Shown here: one piece after another, positions 58,901 to 64,000 of the stretch
Layout: each line of letters starts with the position of its first letter
How positions within the stretch are numbered: the stretch's first letter is position 1
Origin: Porites lobata
Taxonomy: Eukaryota; Cnidaria; Anthozoa; Scleractinia; Poritidae
Reading direction: 5' to 3'
Length of the DNA stretch: 64,000 nt
Assembly (NCBI GenBank): GCA_942486035.1
Contig: CALNXK010000156.1
Coordinates: forward strand, 845,001 to 909,000
The notes under the pieces: generated by a model
What the model was told of the DNA's origin: nothing
Seen by the model: only the letters and a program-made list of their open reading frames with translations
Database searches by the model: none
Translations under genes and position numbers: made by a program

Positions 58901-61900
58901 CTGGATCGTGGATCCGTTCATGCAAGTGAAATCAGCTGAACACATGGCAAAATTAAACACAAAATCCATCTCAAATTGGAGCACATTTTGTAATTTTTCT
59001 TTAGCACCAAAGAGAAAAATTTATAAAACGTCTATGAAACATTTAAAAATACATAAATTCCCTTTCAAAAACGTAATTGTCTTGGCCATAGAGTGCAAAA
59101 TGTACCTGAAAATTCAGCAAAAACTTCACTGCCTTGGTTGCATTTCAAAACAGACCATGCGCTCCGTCGAGAAGAAAACAAGTTTGAATTCCTCGAAGGA
59201 CGATTTCTTGATGAAAAGCTTCCCTTTCTCCACAAAAAGAAAGCTGAGCATTCTTTTGAACTTTTTCTTTCCATTTTTTGTCTTTTAACAGTGTATTTTT
59301 AACCTTGAAATGCAGAACTCTTGTCTTAAAACATCTGCATGGTGATCGCGCAGCAGCCATTTTGTTGAAACTGGATATCTGTCACTAAGGTTTACAAATA
59401 TGGTAAAAGTGAATATTCACGAGCATTGAACGCGAGTTACACGTTTCAACCCCTTATGGGTTTCTGTATAAACCCAATAGACCTTGTTACTGATATGGCA
59501 GCCATATTGAATTACTTCAATAATCAGGATTATTATGGGATGCCCAGGGGGCATGAGCACCATCTGTTATACTTGCTTAGTATTAGAAATATTAAGAGAA
59601 AATGTCCCTGAAGGCATGTGTTAATGCTGACAAATATACTGGAATGTGCTCATGCCCCCTGTGCATCCCATAATGCTCCTTAATTCTAACCAATTCAATA
59701 TGGCCACCGAATCGGTAAAAAGTTCTATTACATTTTGATATTTTGCTTGGGGTACTCCAGGGTTTGAGCCAGGCCGCGCCATTGCGCCAATCCTGCACTA
59801 CAAAAAAAACGGCCAAGGGGACAATTTGTCCCCTTCAAAATTTAGGGGAAAAACTCGAAAGGAAGCACACACGAAGAGATTTATTTCAGTACAGAAATTG
59901 CAAGCTGAAACAGAACATGGAAAGTATATTTTATCGCACCTTTAAAGTTCATTCCAAAGTTACGTTTCAGTCACACTGTACTGCTATTTTTGTCGGAAAT
60001 CTAAGACAGGGCTTCTGATTCTTCGCGCGGTCGCGGAGCCGCGAAATTCACAAAAACACGAAAAATACCGCGAAATGCGGTAGGAATCTTATCAAATACA
60101 TGTCTGTAAAACACATTTGAAACTTATTTCAGCTATAGGGGCTATTTACTTGCCGTAAACTAGAAATTTATCTTGGAACTTCGTCACTGAAACGTGCAAA
60201 CAGATTATGTTGCGAACAACTGGGCACTAGCCATGATGTTAAAGGCTTTGCCATTGGTTCATTTCTGGAGCGTATTGTTGTTGAAAGAGCAAATGATGAG
60301 CTCTGTTAGAAAAACGTTAAAAAGGCTGGTCTGATCAGCGCAAAACTGATCGATTTCTAGCGAAATTTGCCTTGAAAATAACCACAAAATCGGCCGTTTT
60401 TTACCGATTGCTTTTCGGTGAAGTTTGCCCCAAAAACTCCTGCGCAATCAGCCGATTTTTCCGCAAATTTGTCCCTAAAAATCCCGCGAAATTTGACTTT
60501 TTCTTCCGAGACCTATCAGAAGCCCTGCTAAGAAGACAAACCCCTTTGCATCAGCAGAAGGGTGTACAAATTTCTGTCCCCCTGAAAATGAAAATGTCCC
60601 CCAAAAATTTAGCCAAGGGAACAAATTGTCCCCCAGTGATCAAATCCTAGCTCAAACCCTGGTACTCCATAAGAATTTATGGTAAATAATTGTAACAGCC
60701 CTGATGTGGCACTAATTCAAGGAATTCAGTATAACTAAAATAACACCACGAAGCAAGTCTAACAGAGCACTGGAAAATTGTTTTCATTAAAAAACAATGT
60801 TCTCAGTCAGTTCAAAGTGATTATATTTTGATCACCGCTTGCCCATTTAGTTCTCTCTCCAAAATTCTTGTAAGATGTAGTTAGTGGTTACCATTATTTT
60901 AAAAAAGTTTCTGTTTTTTACTGTAAAATTGTTGTACAGATAGAAAATATACCGTTAAAATTATAAGAAAAATATCTTTGTTGTGTCCAGTTTTTTCAAA
61001 TAAACACCGCCCTTAGCTAATAAGCACTGCATTTGAGGCACGGAAAATTTACTTAAATATTAAGAACGGTGGCCCTTATTAAGTATTAACATGTGCCACA
61101 GTGCTTTATATTCGAATCAATATGGTAGCAAAAATAAAATTACTAATCTGGTACTGTAATCAAACTACCAGAAAAAGCCAAAATTTGAATTCTTGTGACC
61201 CCCCCCCAATCTTGAAAATCATTGACATGTTGCTATAATTTACCATAAAACTGGAGTAGAAAAAAATTGAAACCTGTTCTTTAACTGGTGGTGGCTGTTT
61301 GCCACAGATGTGTTTGCAAATTGAGATGAAGCTGTGTAAAGTTACTACATCATTAATGATTAATAAAAAATTCAAAACTAATGCTGTTGTCTGGGTTCAA
61401 GGAACCACATGGAAGACACCCAAGTAAATTGTATACAATCCAGTGTAAACAAAAATTAATTGTAGCAATTTCTGTCCATTTTTTGTTTATGGTTTGACAT
61501 TTTAAGACTGTATTTTAAAAATGTACTCAGTTTTTGGTAAGTGAGAAATAATATATAAAATAATTGTAAAAAGTAGAACGGTAGGACTGGAAATATTTAG
61601 TCATGTATTTGGTTGAGACTGACTTTTTTTTTATGACAATATTATTTCAGCTGAAGATTCATTAAAAGAAAATAAAAAAAATTGAGTGCACAATAATATT
61701 TGAATTTTAAACTGTGTTTAAAATTGTAACTGATAGTGGTGTCATTCAGTTTTTTCTTTGGTTTGAAATTTTCGTTTGTCTTAGAGCCATTACCATTTTT
61801 TCAAAATATAATACAAAATTTATTTGGCTTTAAACTGGGAACCACATGACAAATTAACATTAATTTAAGAAATGTGGCTGGTAATTCCATCATGCGATAG

Positions 61901-64000
61901 ACTAAATGTGTGTCAACCAGTAAGGTCTTTTAAATCATTTCAAAAAATCTCTTTACAATTTATTGGACAATTTTTCCTCAAGATGGGTTTTATTACTAAG
62001 TGTCTACTGATTGAAGCTCAAAATCGTTGACTTTAATTTTTCTTTGATTTGCTACATTTATAATATAAATGTTCTTTGTATAGCAAAATTAACAGCTGAT
62101 GGCGTAACTAGTGCAGGTTGTTACCTGGTGTCACATGTACTTGTTGTTTGATTGAATATGAAGGAACAAAAGAACAGTGAATTATGGGAAGTGTTTTTGT
62201 GTGCTATAGCACATGGACTTAAATGAAATGTTTCTGGCTGTTAGGAAGTCTACACCCATCCCTCTCATTTAATTTCATTATCTTGTGCTAGAACTTTAAT
62301 TAACATATACCCTGGTAGATTATCACTTTGACTTCCTCTCTGACTGATCAGTTGTGATAGAGAAGGCAGTGTTTAAGAGATTTATCAGACAACTGTTTTT
62401 CTTGATTGTGTCAAGAATCAAGCCACTTCTGCTGACTGCCCTGCCATAGTTTTGATATTCTGTCTGCAATGGGTAATTTTACCATTCGAAAAGTGACAGA
62501 TCTGGTGATCCTGGCATGCATTTTAGTTGCCACATTTGCAACATTATTTACACACTTCCATGGGCTTAGGGTGCCATTTTTCAAGCAAGCAACTGAAAAA
62601 CTGATTTATCTGGGAGAACCATTAAATTTGGAAGGAGTTTCTTATGACACCTCCAATGAAGATGCAATGATGATGGAGCTACTAAGACCTTCACCCCCTG
62701 ATGAGTATCCAACTCCAAGACGTATCAGGAGGGGGACATCAGATGACACCTCTGGTACCCTGTTTTTTATGTGTAATGCCATAGTTTGCATATCTTAGGC
62801 CTCGTCCTCACATATCCAGATATTTATGAAAACAAAGATTTTTTCTTCACTGTCATAAAAGCATACATCTTAGTACATGTAGTGTATTTGAATCTTTTTG
62901 GCCCATCCATGGGAAAATGCCCAAACAATGGAAATATGATGGCGTCCATTAAAGAGCCTGTGCTGTATGATACATGCAGAGATCGTTTTTAATCTGTCCA
63001 TAAGAAAATGAAAAACTTAATATTTTGCTGAGCAGACTCTAAATAAGACTAAATAGATAGTACCATGTGAACGTAAGGCTGAAGAGATTTCATTTGAATG
63101 GTAACGTCATCGAATTTTGTCCACAGACTCAAAAGTTACAACTCATACTAATAATTTATTATTAATAGTAACTTGTACTGAACCCAGTTGTTGATAAAGT
63201 AGCTAATGCTATCCACTGGATAAATCCCTGTCCACTGGATAATGCAGCATTAGTTTCTCTAATATTTATCTGTTGAATAGTTACCTTAATCTCACTTAAT
63301 TTCGTGAACATATTAAATTTCGCGATTTAGGATTGCGAAACTTAATACTCGCAAAAGCTAAAAATCCCTCAAAATTCCCTCAAAATCCCAAAAAATAGCA
63401 AATATAGCTAATGGTTTTTTTTTTTGCAAAATTTAATACTCAGGAAATTAAGTGAGAATAAGGTATTTATCTGGTGGATAGCTGATGAACAGGTTTCATT
63501 TGAATGGTCACTCCTCATGATTTCATTTGCAGACTTGAAAGAACATTGGATGTCTTCATAATATTAATGTGTTTGGAGCTGAAAGGGTTAGGGTTGAACT
63601 CTTGAAAAGTGAGAGGGAGCAGGTGGAGTTATCTTTACGTTATTAAACTTCTTTCTTCCAGTTACTCCTGGCATTTCCAAGAAGGAATACAGAGACAGAA
63701 GACATAGACTCCTCAGGTAAGCCATCTTGGGTACCAGTAATACAAATTTTAACCACCTTTTCTTATGTAAACTGGTCTTGATTTAGTATTTGACAGTCAA
63801 GCCAGGTCAAGCATACCGCCCCCCCAAGATGCCATTAATGAATTTGTTATTCAAAAGTTGAATTCGTTGGTAGTTGCAGATTTCAGATTCATGTCTGCAT
63901 TCTTGCATGCATAGTAACTCAGCCATGAGTTCACACTCGAGGCAGTTATGAAATTTCTGCCAGCTCAGTTTCCCTGAATTTGATGTAAATGTCTTCTAAG
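55989..64000 (+). CDS. XPNPEP3: XPNPEP3 (Xaa-Pro aminopeptidase 3), 5' part, runs off the window
   Basis: Metallo-aminopeptidase of the M24 family that removes N-terminal residues next to proline; processed in mitochondria. Three exons are visible: 55989-56049, 57875-57985, 63662-63716, with matching phases. The start MAATRITKFHLAFTVNSRVF is basic and Ser/Thr-bearing with no acids, as in mitochondrial presequences. Exon 2 ends IGQPTPDSHPHLMEEDE and exon 3 continues ITPGISKKEYRDRRHRLLR, the family's N-terminal block. The catalytic metal-binding domain lies beyond the right edge. An in-frame ATG upstream (55953) is possible but the MAATR start gives the better presequence. Confidence 0.88.
56462..57297. 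mobile_element. Element with ~60-bp imperfect terminal inverted repeats
   Basis: Left AAGTCAACTCCCATTATAGC with GTAATAGCGAGAGTCC; right end GCGTAATAGCGAGCGTCC then CGGGAGTTGACTG. XPNPEP3 intron 1. Confidence 0.6.
58213..59472. mobile_element. 1.25-kb element with ~100-bp terminal inverted repeats
   Basis: Left CAGAAACTCATAAGGGGTTG and AACGTGTAACTC; right arm has the complement, ACGTTTCAACCCCTTATGGG. The interior (for instance the frames at 58908-59288) has no recognisable product. Confidence 0.7.
58445..58507 (-). repeat. Weak tRNA-like segment
   Basis: On the minus strand, TAGCCCGGGTGG resembles the A-box (10 of 12) and GGTTTCAACC about 50 bp on resembles a B-box. Inside the 58213-59472 element; likely chance or a decayed SINE. 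Confidence 0.2.
59476..59729. repeat. Inverted repeat / MITE
   Basis: AATAGACCTTGTTACTGAT and its rough complement outside; GGGATGCCCAGGGGGCATGA and TCATGCCCCCTGTGCATCCC inside. Confidence 0.7.
59748..60668. mobile_element. Element with AGGGTTTGAGC ends, host of a nested hAT-like MITE
   Basis: Left GGTACTCCAGGGTTTGAGCC, right complement GCTCAAACCCTGGTACTCC. Inner motif GGGGACAATTTGTCCCC at 59817 recurs as GGAACAAATTGTCCCC near 60617. Split by 60007-60527. Confidence 0.7.
60007..60527. mobile_element. Non-autonomous hAT-like element
   Basis: Perfect 13-bp ends CAGGGCTTCTGAT / ATCAGAAGCCCTG, flanked on both sides by CTAAGA (60001-60006 and 60528-60533). A CAG-starting end is typical of hAT, though hAT duplications are usually 8 bp. 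About 520 bp, rich in CGCGAAAT-like motifs; no transposase. Confidence 0.7.
62469..62798 (+). CDS. Orphan ORF with signal-anchor-like N-terminus in XPNPEP3 intron 2
   Basis: Frame of 109 codons. After MGNFTIRKVTD comes a strong hydrophobic stretch (LVILACILVATFATLF, about residues 12-27), then an acidic region and a dibasic cluster RRIRR near residue 89. The first ATG follows an in-frame stop (about 62436). It looks like the first exon of a type II membrane protein. A donor at 62754 (G|GTACCC, phase 1) would match XPNPEP3 exon 3 in phase, but the site is weak. Options: alternative first exon, nested gene, or chance. I do not recognise the protein. Confidence 0.4.
   Translation: MGNFTIRKVTDLVILACILVATFATLFTHFHGLRVPFFKQATEKLIYLGEPLNLEGVSYDTSNEDAMMMELLRPSPPDEYPTPRRIRRGTSDDTSGTLFFMCNAIVCIS
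63199..63490. repeat. TATCCACTGGATA repeat interrupted by an element at 63282-63468
   Basis: The flanks 63199-63281 (CTATCCACTGGATAAATCC) and 63469-63490 (CTGGTGGATAGC) belong to the family seen at 23523-23626. The inserted piece has ends TTACCTTAATCTCACTTAAT and complement AAATTAAGTGAGAATAAGGT. Confidence 0.6.

Noticed and set aside
58908..59360. Overlapping frames on both strands inside the 58213-59472 element
   Set aside because: Four frames overlap on both strands with no likeness to transposases.
1..64000. CRISPR array, bacterial operon, integrated virus
   Set aside because: No direct-repeat/spacer array, no ribosome-binding-site gene strings and no viral core genes seen; all genes are intron-bearing animal genes.

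Overview
The window is nuclear DNA of an animal, most likely an anthozoan cnidarian (a stony coral or close relative). Genes are split into short exons with GT/AG borders, and the encoded proteins are metazoan. The introns and spacers are AT-rich and crowded with short palindromic, MITE-like repeats of the kind common in coral genomes. The species assignment is inference; the gene calls rest on exon-by-exon translation with matching splice phases.

Layout, left to right: (1) 1215-21218 (+), a MOV10-type RNA helicase in 17 coding exons, 1040 aa, carrying an N-terminal U1-like zinc finger. (2) 23868-27990 (-), DNAJC19/TIM14 (PAM18), the J-protein of the mitochondrial import motor, 6 exons, 112 aa. 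(3) 28132-33725 (+), clathrin light chain, 5 exons, 188 aa. (4) 36864-39136 (-), a BOK-like BCL-2 family protein, 2 exons, 256 aa. (5) 40852-40985 (-), an isolated terminal exon with a membrane-tail-like hydrophobic segment, gene unknown. (6) 44705-55807 (-), ADAM10-type metalloprotease, 5 exons, 718 aa. (7) 55989-64000 (+), the 5' part of XPNPEP3 (mitochondrial/cytosolic Xaa-Pro aminopeptidase 3), running off the right edge; an unexplained ORF with a signal-anchor-like start lies in its second intron (62469).

Two pairs are head-to-head with very short gaps between start codons: DNAJC19/clathrin light chain (141 bp) and ADAM10/XPNPEP3 (181 bp). Each pairs a mitochondrial protein with a membrane-trafficking or cell-surface protein and probably shares a bidirectional promoter. 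The genes do not form one pathway; this is ordinary eukaryotic gene order.

The spacers hold the more unusual material: a recent 126-bp tandem duplication that copies the start of the MOV10 exon encoding helicase motif II; a ~1.6-kb near-continuous palindrome inside ADAM10; several MITEs inserted in other MITEs, one of them hAT-like with perfect 13-bp ends; the same MITE family recurring in different genes; and a decayed LINE inside MOV10, a gene whose relatives restrain such elements. I saw no CRISPR array, no bacterial-type operon and no integrated virus.
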